Positions 8,501 through 15,454 of a stretch of 41,524 nt of DNA are shown here, in pieces. How positions within the stretch are numbered: the first letter of the stretch is position 1; every line of letters begins with the position of its first letter. This DNA is from Psychrobacter sp. UBA5136 (GTDB taxonomy: Bacteria > Pseudomonadota > Gammaproteobacteria > Pseudomonadales > Moraxellaceae), in assembly GCF_002414005.1 (NCBI RefSeq), contig NZ_DHYG01000038.1:1-41524 (forward strand). Direction: 5' to 3'. Both the position numbers and the translations under genes were made by a program. The notes below the pieces were generated by a model. That model saw only the letters and a list, made by a program, of their open reading frames with translations. It had not been told where the DNA came from and ran no database searches.

Positions 8501-10379
8501 TAATACTAAGCTACAAGATGGTGAGACGATTACCATCACTACTATACTTGTTGATGGTGCAGGGCAGACGATTGGTAATACAGCAATGCAGTTGGTTGAC
8601 GCGAATGGTGATTTGATTGCACCAGCGGCAATAGCGACTACTAATAGCGATGGACAGGCAACTTTTGAAGTCAAAGAGGATCAGCTTACCTTTGACAGTA
8701 ACGGCAACTTGCAAGTGTTTGCGCGCGCTGTTGGTGAGGATAGTATCAATACCCAGCGTAGTATCAATAGTATTGATCTGGTCAAAGTGTCACAAGCGGG
8801 TATCAGCTTTATTAACATTGAAAAGCTGTATGATGTCAATGAGCCAAAAGAGGTTCAAATTCAAATCCGTGCTGATAACGCCAATCAGGCGAAGGCGCTA
8901 GAAGGGAAACAAGTAGAGTTACAGACTTCTCTTGGTAGTCTCATTACCAGTTATATCGGTAAGTTTGAAGATAATGTCATCGTCTCCAAGCCTATTAAAG
9001 CTAGTGATATTAACGACAACGTCATTACTGTTAAGTTTTGGCTAAAGTCTGAGCTTGCTGGCACAGCGGTACTACAAGCCAAAGTATTAGGCGTAACTTT
9101 ACAAAACGGTGAGCCGCGCTATCAGACCACCGTCGATACACGCTTCCGTGCAACGACCCCTGCAAAAATGTTATTCCAAGCGGTGAAATCTGTGATTACT
9201 CCTGGTGGTAGCACTGAAGTAGTAGCGACAGTTAAAGATAAAAATGACGTGCCAGTAGAAGGGCAGACGGTTGTCTTTAGTCGTTCGGCGGACTCATCAG
9301 CAGGACGCTTGTCTGCGGCAACCGCTATTACTGATAGTAAAGGTGAGGCACGAGTGGTGTACCAAGCCAACGCCAGTTCACCAATTGGCGGTGTGGTTAT
9401 CAATGCGCGTTTATTAGATAATACCTTTGGGGTTCCTGACAAAGCTACTAATATCACGGTATCCAAAGAAGCGGTATATACCACGTTAGCATTTGGTAAT
9501 AAGTTATCTTCTGATGATATTTACTATACGGTACGTGGTTCGATAGCGGTTATGGATGGCTCAGGACGCGCTGTACCTAACCAAGCAGTATCGATTAAGT
9601 CTTATGCCACTGAGTATGCTCAAGGTATATATTGTTTGTTAGATAGTACAACCACTTATCAGGCTGCTGATATCGATGAGCTTGACGAGTTTGGCAATGT
9701 GATAAAGACTACCACACCAGAACCGAAAGTTTTCTCCGAAAAAACGCCAGTACCACTAAAGTCTGCTTGGTATCCTACTGAAGATACTAATTACAACTAT
9801 ATTTTAGATAGTGATTCAACTTTAAATGAAGATAAAAACAACAATGGCACGCTAGAAGCGATTAATCCTGTGGCTATTTTAGTCAATGGACAGCTTGCAG
9901 ATGATAATTATACGTTTACGACAAACGCAGAAGGCCGTGCTGACTTCGAAATCCGCTATCCACTTCGTTATTCAAACTGGGTTAAGGTGCGCTTTGATGC
10001 TTCCACTTTTGTAAATGGTAGTGAGAATACTCAGAGTATCAACTATCAATTACCAACCTCAGGGGATGACTTAATAATAAATGATACAACCTTGATAACT
10101 CCTTGGATTGGTAATGCAAGTCCATTTGGTACTGGTGGTGCTACATGTACAAACAGTCTAAGCGTTACAATCAATGAGAATACGCCACGTACTAGAGTTA
10201 CTTTATCGCCATATTCACCAAACTATAACGTGACTATTGACGGTCAGGGAACGTCCAATGCTCCGAGTGCTGGTTTTAATACTTATATCATAGACTTTAA
10301 CAAAGCGTATGAACTTGGTTCAACTGTTACTGTAAATAATAATGGTTTCGGTTTCTCTAAAGTTATTAAAGTTGAATAA
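2559..10379 (+). CDS. giant Ig-like repeat (Big-type) surface lipoprotein
   Basis: Probably an adhesin or other outer-surface stalk protein of 2606 residues. I chose the ATG at 2559 over the upstream in-frame one at 2508 because it begins a normal lipoprotein signal (MSYSSLPLTSKLFQLTSL) with a lipobox LAGC, Cys27 being the lipidated residue. A Gly/Asn/Thr-rich linker (about residues 30-65) follows, then about 20 Ig-like domains of 100-125 residues. Domains 1-14 each contain a motif like LSDAERAKLAKEGISYT, predicted helical and unusual in an all-beta fold. Domains 4-11 form four tandem copies of a two-domain unit. The C-terminal 300 residues differ: they hold the only other Cys residues I see (about 2359 and 2530) and an Asp/Asn-rich stretch (DTNYNYILDSD, DKNNNGTLE) resembling a calcium loop. 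Big_1-type membership follows from the repeated DxxGxxVxGxxV pattern. The gene stands alone with its own terminator. Minus-strand frames inside are shadows. Confidence 0.85.
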   Translation: MSYSSLPLTSKLFQLTSLSCALALAGCGGGDGTDVVAPTPDLGVQPGTGGGNNNGGGNNNGGEQTPIEDFSLQKLYTDPTTITLSDEPVTFNVTVKAVAKSGGAAIGRSVSLSVDDTTNTGITIQGNSAQNTNEKGEALYELKLNPLVLSEQQKADLIKNGFGLTATARRPSDGSQITQVTTVRVNKEGSGDGGQTQIVSKLNIENNLETTSVSNNKLNPYGDMAKFNVVVKDTDGARVEGVTVGIGIADIKGISIIGGNNKNTDASGIASFDIKIDEGLTGVERDKLLHGVAYAINIKEKNGANKKVSGTLPVAIPTSDYKLTVSGNTSALNAYGDSQTITINATAINNKVSTSIDGAKASIKLNSDIKGVSLSAEALTFNAKGQTAVDITVAPTLSDAERAKLAKEGISYTVILSEPNKSKTVETAKSSVEIPVAQYQVKAANSSKTRISSFGSSVDISFRVNDNNGGPVANQRVTASLPVVFAQDTLLKLESAATQTTDDKGMVTYTVSIPKGLPKSHRAILENEGGFVLSAKAIEASGASSKVDSARVQITAESETILSAKSIPGAINVLKDTFSIQVAAKRPDGSAASNKEVKLTIANVPGVSIAGSKQITNSAGIADFTVNIQDLTDTQRNNLVKNGIPYTVTLTDDDGITSETYNASVIMPVAEYKINTGTASKNALLSTGGETTISFRVNDKTGGIVAGQQVTASLPSTLTQKGLVTLTSTANQKTDAQGVVKYTVRIPEGLSVDQRKAIESSGFSLTASLIETSGVSVKANSETITVNADPTRSDIVLTASSMPSIVNVLKDSFSIRVTAKLPNGNAAINKPVELSIEGIKGISIAGNQQTTDGSGNATFIVNIDPSLSLAERHTIAASNIDYQVVLTDNDSRAIESFTAEANVPAAQYKVSFDQMSSVNLSSSGGSTTISFRVNDKNGGVIANQIVKASLPAALVNAGVITLDGTTNQTTDAKGMVSFNVRVPTNLNQAQKTLIENNSGFALNVAAVEATGATSTASVAISVTDKVQASQTILAVTTNPAPINILKDSFSIQVSGTRNDGSAAADKVVKLTINNASKLILQNSEQKTDAKGITTFTVNISPTMSEAERQALVKSGLSYTVALTDIDGVVSSKYNVPVIIPDAQYQLSFGTLTNKQLSSSGGSTTISFRINDKDGGVIANQPVTASLPANLVGLLSLDSSATKLTNNQGEVSFTVRVPVGLSSDQKAKIEKAGSFVLTATTVEDSGAKSNVTSSPITLSNEVGQSEIQLVDNSKQPVLTTDKKFVVDITGKYPDSSAAFNRVVKLKIDQPALFTIIDAEQSTDNAGRVSFTVNIKDNLNEVEQKALAESNINYTATIIDVDGTQTKLTGKIEVEKPTTTLSFASILTPSISEFGGEGVIKVKLLSNKDDSTVQNQKVSILLDKKAQGYGVKINTDSNTTDFNGETTFIATIPKGLSYEQREELKKVSINYQLSYIEKGEMYTSDIKNVIITTPAVDLTVLNNPTLINNRPYYTLNGEGDTVVVSAGISTKTTNIPISGQPVIIDFKDKSLAKLLTVNGKEGDSITSVTTDASGNVSFTVTVPHNLTKEQKAALKNKKLEAVLRETLTGKTQAIEFNVQSTKAAIDLIDLTPEALNLNGGETQVEVIAKDSQDNVIAGQKVFLALPAAIAEQGVRLLSGKEQVTNNSGVASYTLAVPAGLTEEQKKAIGSSFFVAFSAADANGNIATKTSTVTTTTPSSATGTTENITIGANKVVSTKGDTFKVFVRATDNDKAIGNREVRLSVDNPMQTGVTVTNSTATTNSDGVATFDLKLEPGANVNQAILEAGIKVTATTKTTGGFDIESDYIVPVDTATIDEYQILVSSDKSTLTTGGDQTNATFRVTDSKGGILAGVPVQLAITNLAASGAALTTPSMVTTDANGQIDVGVLLAAGSINARLNHTIDIEAKIVTPEYDANGDVTLTTRESKTLSLSAVGTKISIEASNTKLQDGETITITTILVDGAGQTIGNTAMQLVDANGDLIAPAAIATTNSDGQATFEVKEDQLTFDSNGNLQVFARAVGEDSINTQRSINSIDLVKVSQAGISFINIEKLYDVNEPKEVQIQIRADNANQAKALEGKQVELQTSLGSLITSYIGKFEDNVIVSKPIKASDINDNVITVKFWLKSELAGTAVLQAKVLGVTLQNGEPRYQTTVDTRFRATTPAKMLFQAVKSVITPGGSTEVVATVKDKNDVPVEGQTVVFSRSADSSAGRLSAATAITDSKGEARVVYQANASSPIGGVVINARLLDNTFGVPDKATNITVSKEAVYTTLAFGNKLSSDDIYYTVRGSIAVMDGSGRAVPNQAVSIKSYATEYAQGIYCLLDSTTTYQAADIDELDEFGNVIKTTTPEPKVFSEKTPVPLKSAWYPTEDTNYNYILDSDSTLNEDKNNNGTLEAINPVAILVNGQLADDNYTFTTNAEGRADFEIRYPLRYSNWVKVRFDASTFVNGSENTQSINYQLPTSGDDLIINDTTLITPWIGNASPFGTGGATCTNSLSVTINENTPRTRVTLSPYSPNYNVTIDGQGTSNAPSAGFNTYIIDFNKAYELGSTVTVNNNGFGFSKVIKVE
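3870..6673 (+). repeat. four tandem copies of a two-domain coding unit (about 700 bases each)
   Basis: Within the giant gene, units start near 3870, 4569, 5277 and 5987. Each encodes one domain with a motif like TTISFRVNDKNGGVIANQ followed by one with a motif like LKDSFSIQVSGTRNDGSAA. The order A-B is kept through all four. The copies are clearly homologous but diverged at the DNA level; I see only short runs of identity (about 13-17 bases). Confidence 0.75.
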
Positions 10380-10424
10380 TGGTTTATAACCCTTATTCAG
10401 AAGATTAGCATTTTACAAACCCCC

Positions 10425-10445
10425 AACCCCGCGTTGGGGTTTTTG
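10425..10445 (+). terminator. intrinsic terminator of the giant lipoprotein gene
   Basis: AACCCC (10425-10430) pairs with GGGGTT (10436-10441) around a 5-base loop, followed by T's. It lies 46 bases after the stop codon. Confidence 0.8.
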
Positions 10446-10580
10446 TATTCATAATCTCAATAACCAAATACAAGCAACTCAATCAGCAAAGTTTTGCAAA
10501 AGCGATTAGAATAGTCGTTTTCCTATGCTGCGAACCATATCCAAAGTAAGTAGCACGTTTCATTTTTAATTGGGCGCATT

Positions 10581-11510
10581 ATGTCAGACACAGCAACAGT
10601 TACTTCAACAAAAAAATCCTCTCATAAATTATCTAATAATTCTGCTAATAAGACGGCAATCGATACCGCGACACTATTGATTAAATGCCGCGACCAAGCG
10701 GGTATTGTCCAAGCCGTATCCGAGTTTATTCATCGCTATGGCGGCAATATTATTACTCTTGATCAGTATTCAACCGCTCATGAAGGCGGGCAGTACTTTA
10801 TGCGTTTGGAGTTTGCGTTAGCAGGCTTGAGCGAGATTATGGATAATTTTGAAGCAAGCTTTGGACATACGGTTGCCAAGCGCCACAATATGGATTGGCG
10901 GCTGCACAACAATGCGATTGAAACCAAGGTTGGCATCTTAGTATCAAAGTTCGATCATGCGTTATTGGACTTATTATGGCGTCATCAGCGCGGCTTGCTC
11001 GATTGCGAGATCACGTCTGTTGTTAGTAATCATGAGGATTTACGCCAAGCGGTAGAAAACTTCGGCATTACCTTTCATCATGTGCCAGTCACCAAGGATA
11101 ATAAAAACGAGGCAGAAGAGCAGATTCATACCTTGATGGCAGGCAATGACTTGCTGGTCTTGGCGCGTTATATGCAGATTTTATCGTCTGATTTTGTCAA
11201 ACGCTGGCCGATGCAGGTGATTAACATTCACCACTCATTTTTGCCCGCCTTTGTCGGTGCCGACCCTTATCGTCAGGCTTATGAGAAGGGCGTCAAGCTT
11301 ATCGGCGCGACGGCGCATTATGTTACCGCCGAGCTTGATCAAGGCCCTATCATTGAGCAAGACGTTCACCGTGTCACTCATCGTCAAGGGGTAGCAGAAT
11401 TGCGCGCTATTGGCCGTGATATCGAGCGTAATGTCTTGGCGCGTGCGGTGAATTGGCATGTACAAAACCGCGTGATTGTGGCAGGTAATAAAACCGTGGT
11501 TTTTAATTAG
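10581..11510 (+). CDS. purU: formyltetrahydrofolate deformylase
   Basis: Hydrolyses 10-formyltetrahydrofolate to formate and tetrahydrofolate, balancing the one-carbon pool and supplying formate for purine synthesis. The 309-residue protein has an N-terminal ACT domain (about 30-105; TLLIKCRDQAGIVQAVSEFI) and a formyltransferase domain (about 112-300). The catalytic triad of the family is visible: Asn215 and His217 in NIHHSFLPAF, and Asp253 in YVTAELDQGPIIEQD. The first 27 residues are a polar Ser/Thr/Lys-rich extension beyond the usual PurU start; a later start is possible but no other in-frame ATG lies between residue 1 and the ACT domain. It forms its own unit, closed by the strong hairpin at 11552. 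Confidence 0.95.
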   Translation: MSDTATVTSTKKSSHKLSNNSANKTAIDTATLLIKCRDQAGIVQAVSEFIHRYGGNIITLDQYSTAHEGGQYFMRLEFALAGLSEIMDNFEASFGHTVAKRHNMDWRLHNNAIETKVGILVSKFDHALLDLLWRHQRGLLDCEITSVVSNHEDLRQAVENFGITFHHVPVTKDNKNEAEEQIHTLMAGNDLLVLARYMQILSSDFVKRWPMQVINIHHSFLPAFVGADPYRQAYEKGVKLIGATAHYVTAELDQGPIIEQDVHRVTHRQGVAELRAIGRDIERNVLARAVNWHVQNRVIVAGNKTVVFN

Positions 11511-11551
11511 CTTTTTATTAAGACGGTTTTAAACCAAAATAAGAGGGTAAA

Positions 11552-11592
11552 AAAGGCCGCCAGTATTAAATGCTAATACTGGCGGCCTTTCT
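11552..11592. terminator. strong bidirectional terminator between purU and ypjD
   Basis: A 17-base near-perfect stem runs from AAAGGCCGCCAGTATTA (11552-11568) to its complement (11574-11590) with a 5-base loop, with A/T runs on both sides. It serves the convergent genes on either side. Confidence 0.92.
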
Positions 11593-11616
11593 TTATCAGA
11601 CAGCTGCTTTTTTAAT

Positions 11617-12423
11617 TTATAACAGCATCTCAAGCACAAACTTGCTACCGACAAAGCCAATTGCTAATAGGATAAACGCATAAATGGTCACGTTGGCAGC
11701 GCGTTTGCCACGCCATCCTGCCCGCCAATTGCCCAGTAATAGCGCGCCAAATAGTAGCCACGACAGCACACTAAAGACGGTTTTATGCGCAAGGTGCTGT
11801 GCCAGCAAATCTTCTACGTAAATAAAACCAATGCCTAGCGCGATACTCAATAAGACAAAACCGACCAATAGCATGTCAAACAATAGACTTTCCATGCTCT
11901 GCAAGGACGGCAGTTTATTGACCCAAAAGCGATGAATCGATTGGTGTTTCAGCTCGCGTATTTGTAAGCGCAAAAATAATGCCTGCACCGCTGCCATGAG
12001 TAGCACACAATAAGCAGCAAGCGATAGTAGGATATGCGCCTCTAACCCGACGCTGATGTCCGTAATGGGACGATAAGGCGCGCGGCCGATATAACCGATT
12101 ATCATCCCGATTAATGCCGTCGGTGCTGCTAAAATACCAAGACTGACAATAGGGCGGTATAAGCTAAAAATAACGTAGAAAAATAAGAAAAATAAACTGA
12201 TCAGGCTAATGGTATTAAACAAGTTGAAATTTAGCCCATAGAGGGTGACCACGTGCGGATAGAGCAGCGCCGCGTGCGCGAGCATACCGACGACCAATAA
12301 ACCTAAGCTCATGCCTTTGTGGATAGGTTTATCTTGAATCAGCGCCCAACCAATGTAGATGCTGACCAAAATATAAACCATACCAGCCAGTAAAAATGCA
12401 AGTTGCAAGATAAAGAACCTCAT
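11617..12423 (-). CDS. ypjD: YpjD/CcsA-like inner membrane protein (cytochrome c assembly family)
   Basis: A 268-residue polytopic protein with about eight hydrophobic segments covering nearly its whole length. The segment around residues 127-150 (EAHILLSLAAYCVLLMAA) is the typical HemX/CcsA-like His-containing helix of YpjD. Relatives include the haem-handling protein CcsA, but the exact role of YpjD is not settled. It is divergent from ffh, and ypjD next to ffh is a conserved gammaproteobacterial arrangement that supports the call. Confidence 0.85.
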   Translation of the reverse strand: MRFFILQLAFLLAGMVYILVSIYIGWALIQDKPIHKGMSLGLLVVGMLAHAALLYPHVVTLYGLNFNLFNTISLISLFFLFFYVIFSLYRPIVSLGILAAPTALIGMIIGYIGRAPYRPITDISVGLEAHILLSLAAYCVLLMAAVQALFLRLQIRELKHQSIHRFWVNKLPSLQSMESLLFDMLLVGFVLLSIALGIGFIYVEDLLAQHLAHKTVFSVLSWLLFGALLLGNWRAGWRGKRAANVTIYAFILLAIGFVGSKFVLEMLL

Positions 12424-12898
12424 CTCATGATGAGCGCAAAAACGCCGCTCAATTGAATGCTAAAATGGTATTATCAGAATGATTAGAATAATCATCCAAT
12501 TTATCATAAAATGGCAAGCAATTGAGCGCCATCTTACGGATTGATTATAAATGCTTGTAGCACAGTAGTACTAAAGTTTGTTATTGATAAGTCATAAAAT
12601 GGTGCGGACAGCTTTAGTAGACTCTATCTTTGCAAAACGACTATAAGTGTTGAGTCGTCTTAATGCTATAGTATTGATAATAGGCTACTTTTTATAATAA
12701 TTTTTATAAAAATACCGCTTTATACGCTAGAGCATGCCCCAATAATAGTTATCAACAATGAAGGCTAAACCAAGTTTAACAACGCCTTATTTTCATACTA
12801 TTTTTACCAAGATTTGTTTTTATCAAGATTTTTTTTACTAAGAATTGCTTTTATCAAAGATTGTTTTCACTAAGAATTATTTTAATTGAGAGTTATTT
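12424..12898. other. 475-base divergent spacer between ypjD and ffh
   Basis: No convincing open frame. It contains a 10-base inverted repeat (12446-12455 with 12519-12528) near the ypjD start, an ACGACT/AGTCGT inverted repeat near 12636-12657, and a six-fold 16-base repeat immediately before ffh. Promoters for both genes must lie here but I cannot pick them with confidence. Confidence 0.5.
12801..12895 (+). repeat. six imperfect tandem copies of a 16-base unit in the ffh leader
   Basis: Units begin at 12801, 12817, 12833, 12849, 12864 and 12880, each opening with TTTT and continuing as an A/C-T-AAGA-ATT pattern: for example TTTTTATCAAGATTTT, TTTTACTAAGAATTGC, TTTTCACTAAGAATTA. One unit is 15 bases long. 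The last ends three bases before the ffh ATG, and its GAGAG is the only likely ribosome binding site. Confidence 0.7.
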
Positions 12899-14440
12899 AT
12901 GTTTGATACCTTAACAGAACGCTTATCGTCGAGCCTGCGTAATATCGCCGGCACTGGGCAGTTGACCGAAGATAATATTAAAGACACGCTGCGCGAAGTG
13001 CGCATGGCGCTGTTAGAAGCCGACGTGGCGCTTCCTGTCACCCGTGATTTTGTCAAACGCGTCAAAGAGCAGGCGCTTGGTGCAGAAGTTTTGAAAGAAT
13101 TGGCGCCAGGACAAGCATTTGTCAAAATCGTCCACGACGAGCTAACCGAGATGATGGGCAGTGCCAATCAGCAGCTTGAGATGACCGGTAAACCGCCGGT
13201 CGTTTATCTGTTGGCAGGTTTGCAAGGGGCGGGTAAAACCACCACCGCTGGTAAATTAGCGAAGTTTTTACAAGAGCGTCATAAGAAAAAGGTGATGCTG
13301 GTTTCGGCCGACGTGTATCGTCCAGCGGCAATTAAGCAGCTTGAGCAAGTAGCAGGGCAGGTAAATGCCAAGTTTGTCAATTCAACGACCGATGAAAACC
13401 CGATTGATATCGCCCGCCGTGCTATCGAAGAAGCTAAAATCCAGTATCAAGATATTTTGATTATTGATACCGCTGGTCGTCTGGCTATCGATGAAACCAT
13501 GATGGCTGAAATCAAGGCGTTAACTGCGGCGGTCAATCCGTCTGAAACGCTGTTTGTCGTCGATGCGATGACCGGGCAAGATGCGGCCAATACCGCCAAA
13601 GCCTTTAACGATGCGCTGCCATTGACTGGCGTTATCTTAACCAAGACCGACGGTGATGCGCGCGGCGGTGCGGCGCTATCTGTACGCGCCATTACTGGTA
13701 AGCCGATTAAGTTTTTAGGTCGCGGTGAGAAACTAGACGCGCTCGAGCTGTTCCATCCTGAGCGTATCGCCCAGCGTATCCTTGGTATGGGTGACGTCTT
13801 AAGCTTAGTCGAAGAAGTCGAGCAAAAGATCGACCGTGATAAAGCCGAAAAAATGGCGAAAAAAATGCAAAAGGGCGGCGACTTTGACCTTGAGGATTTG
13901 TTGACCCAGTTTCAGCAGATGAAAAGCATGGGCGGCATGGCAGGTTTCTTAGATAAAATGCCTGGTATGGGCGGCTCTGATATGCAAAAAGCAGTCGAAG
14001 AAGCCAAGCCTGAAGAAAAAGTGCGTGAAATGGAAGCTTTGATTAATTCAATGACGCCGTTTGAGCGTAAGAATCCAGATAAAATTAATCCAAGCCGTAA
14101 GCGCCGTATTGCCGCAGGGTCGGGCCGTGAAATTCAAGATGTTAATCGTTTGCTCAAGCAGCACAAGCAAATGGCAAAAATGATGAAAATGATTTCTAAG
14201 CCTGAGGGCATCAGTAAAATGATGAAATCAATGCAAGGCTTGATGGGCGGTGGCGGTGCTGGTGGCGGCGGCCCATTATTTGGTGGCGGTCAGCAAGGCG
14301 GCGCTAAAGATGTCAATCCAGCGCAGATGGCCAAGCAGATGGGACTGGACCCAAATAACATGCCGAGCACTGAAGAGATGCAAAAACAGATGCAAGAGCT
14401 ACAAAATCAAGCGCCAAAGAAGTTTAAAACGCGCTTTTAA
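12899..14440 (+). CDS. ffh: signal recognition particle protein Ffh (SRP54)
   Basis: The GTPase of the signal recognition particle: it binds 4.5S RNA and signal sequences of nascent inner-membrane proteins and docks with FtsY. The 513-residue protein has the N-domain helical bundle (1-90), then the G domain with P-loop GLQGAGKTTTAGKLA starting at Gly107, DTAGR, and TKTDGDARGG. The Met-rich M domain (from about 325) contains the RNA-binding segment NPSRKRRIAAGSGR. The C-terminus adds a Gly-rich run (GGGGAGGGG) and a Met/Gln-rich tail, somewhat longer than in E. coli. The leader carries a six-fold 16-base repeat up to the start codon. A terminator follows at 14483. Confidence 0.98.
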   Translation: MFDTLTERLSSSLRNIAGTGQLTEDNIKDTLREVRMALLEADVALPVTRDFVKRVKEQALGAEVLKELAPGQAFVKIVHDELTEMMGSANQQLEMTGKPPVVYLLAGLQGAGKTTTAGKLAKFLQERHKKKVMLVSADVYRPAAIKQLEQVAGQVNAKFVNSTTDENPIDIARRAIEEAKIQYQDILIIDTAGRLAIDETMMAEIKALTAAVNPSETLFVVDAMTGQDAANTAKAFNDALPLTGVILTKTDGDARGGAALSVRAITGKPIKFLGRGEKLDALELFHPERIAQRILGMGDVLSLVEEVEQKIDRDKAEKMAKKMQKGGDFDLEDLLTQFQQMKSMGGMAGFLDKMPGMGGSDMQKAVEEAKPEEKVREMEALINSMTPFERKNPDKINPSRKRRIAAGSGREIQDVNRLLKQHKQMAKMMKMISKPEGISKMMKSMQGLMGGGGAGGGGPLFGGGQQGGAKDVNPAQMAKQMGLDPNNMPSTEEMQKQMQELQNQAPKKFKTRF

Positions 14441-14482
14441 TAGATAGCGATTTGGATTAGCATCGTCTGTACTTTTTAATGT

Positions 14483-14517
14483 AAACCCGAAGCTAAAATA
14501 GCTTTGGGTTTTTTTAT
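14483..14517 (+). terminator. intrinsic terminator after ffh
   Basis: Two stacked stems, AAACCC (14483-14488) with GGGTTT (14506-14511) and AAGCT (14490-14494) with AGCTT (14500-14504), followed by a run of T. Confidence 0.88.
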
Positions 14518-14658
14518 GTCTGGCGTATTTGAATAAATATTGATGGATGCACTAGGAAAATTTAGAAATTGATAAAATTCTTTTATCCTAAATGCTATGA
14601 TAGGCGCTGATTGATGAGTGCACGTTTTGTTGTACCAAGCAAATAAGCCGAGGTGATG

Positions 14659-15342
14659 ATGTTTTTAGCAATGGATACCGTATTTGATCAATGTTCGATC
14701 GCGATTGTAGATATTAATGGTCAGGTGCTATCGAGTCATACCGAACAAGGCAAACGTGAGCAAACTCAGCAAATCCTGCCGATGATTGATGCGGCATTAT
14801 CTGAGGTCAAGCTTAATTTGGCTGATATAAAGGCATTAATCTTTAACCGTGGCCCCGGCGCCTTTAGTGGTATACGAATTAATACGGCAGTGGTGCAAGC
14901 CTTATCGGTCGCGCATGATACTCCTTGTGTGGGTATCTCAAGCTTACAAGCGATTGCGCAGTGTGCGTATCAAAAGTATGGTTTGAGTCAAGTTTATAGC
15001 GCACTTGATGCGCGAATGCAGCAAGTATATTTTGGGCAATATGCACTAATAGACCATATTATGCAGCCCGTTGTGCAAGAAAATGGCGAAGATACCGAGC
15101 GCTTACTTGATTATGACAGCCAAACAGCTGCTAATCTGCCTATCGTCGGTAATGGTGCGCCGCTATTAAAAGCACATGACGAACAAATCTGCCATGAGGA
15201 TGTTTGGCCGGATGCTGTGGTGGTTGGACAATTGGGTATCGCTCAATTCATACATACAGGCGGTACCGATGCCGCCCATGCCCTGCCAAAATACTTGCGC
15301 AACCAAGCATGGAAAACGCTAAAAGAGCAAGGTAAGGCGTAG
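14659..15342 (+). CDS. tsaB: tRNA threonylcarbamoyladenosine biosynthesis protein TsaB
   Basis: Partner of TsaD and TsaE in adding threonylcarbamoyl to A37 of ANN-decoding tRNAs. It has the ASKHA-type fold: LAMDTVFDQCSIAIVD at the N-terminus and the TsaB hallmark NRGPGAFSGIRI at about residues 65-76, then SSLQAIAQ and SALDARMQQVYFG. The length of 227 residues matches the family. Three start codons lie in a row (GTG 14653, ATG 14656, ATG 14659); I chose 14659 because it leaves a workable 5-base spacing from the GAGG at 14650-14653. It is a single-gene unit ending near the hairpin at 15419. Confidence 0.95.
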   Translation: MFLAMDTVFDQCSIAIVDINGQVLSSHTEQGKREQTQQILPMIDAALSEVKLNLADIKALIFNRGPGAFSGIRINTAVVQALSVAHDTPCVGISSLQAIAQCAYQKYGLSQVYSALDARMQQVYFGQYALIDHIMQPVVQENGEDTERLLDYDSQTAANLPIVGNGAPLLKAHDEQICHEDVWPDAVVVGQLGIAQFIHTGGTDAAHALPKYLRNQAWKTLKEQGKA

Positions 15343-15373
15343 TTCTTATATGATGATTCGTAAGCAATGTACT

Positions 15374-15402
15374 TTGTACTTCTACGTATAAACGATTATA
15401 AA
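15374..15402 (+). promoter_or_regulatory. candidate sigma-70 promoter of uppP
   Basis: TTGTAC (15374-15379) and TATAAA (15397-15402) are separated by exactly 17 bases. Transcription would start near 15409, about 10 bases before the hairpin at 15419-15437. Confidence 0.5.
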
Positions 15403-15418
15403 AGCAACAATAATATAG

Positions 15419-15442
15419 AACAGCCGCAAGCGCTGTTTTTTT
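15419..15442 (+). terminator. terminator-like hairpin between tsaB and uppP
   Basis: AACAGC (15419-15424) pairs with GCTGTT (15432-15437) around a 7-base loop and is followed by a seven-T run. It can end tsaB transcripts, but it also lies between the candidate uppP promoter and the uppP ribosome binding site (AGGGA, 15443-15447). Confidence 0.7.
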
Positions 15443-15454
15443 AGGGAAATCACT

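Noticed and set aside
3092..9484. Many minus-strand open frames of 60-140 codons within the giant lipoprotein gene
   Set aside because: They mirror the repetitive Thr/Ser/Ala-rich coding strand, have no consistent ribosome binding sites, and recur at homologous positions of the repeats, as expected for shadows.
12801..12895. CRISPR array
   Set aside because: The units are directly adjacent, 16 bases long, with no unique spacers and no cas genes.
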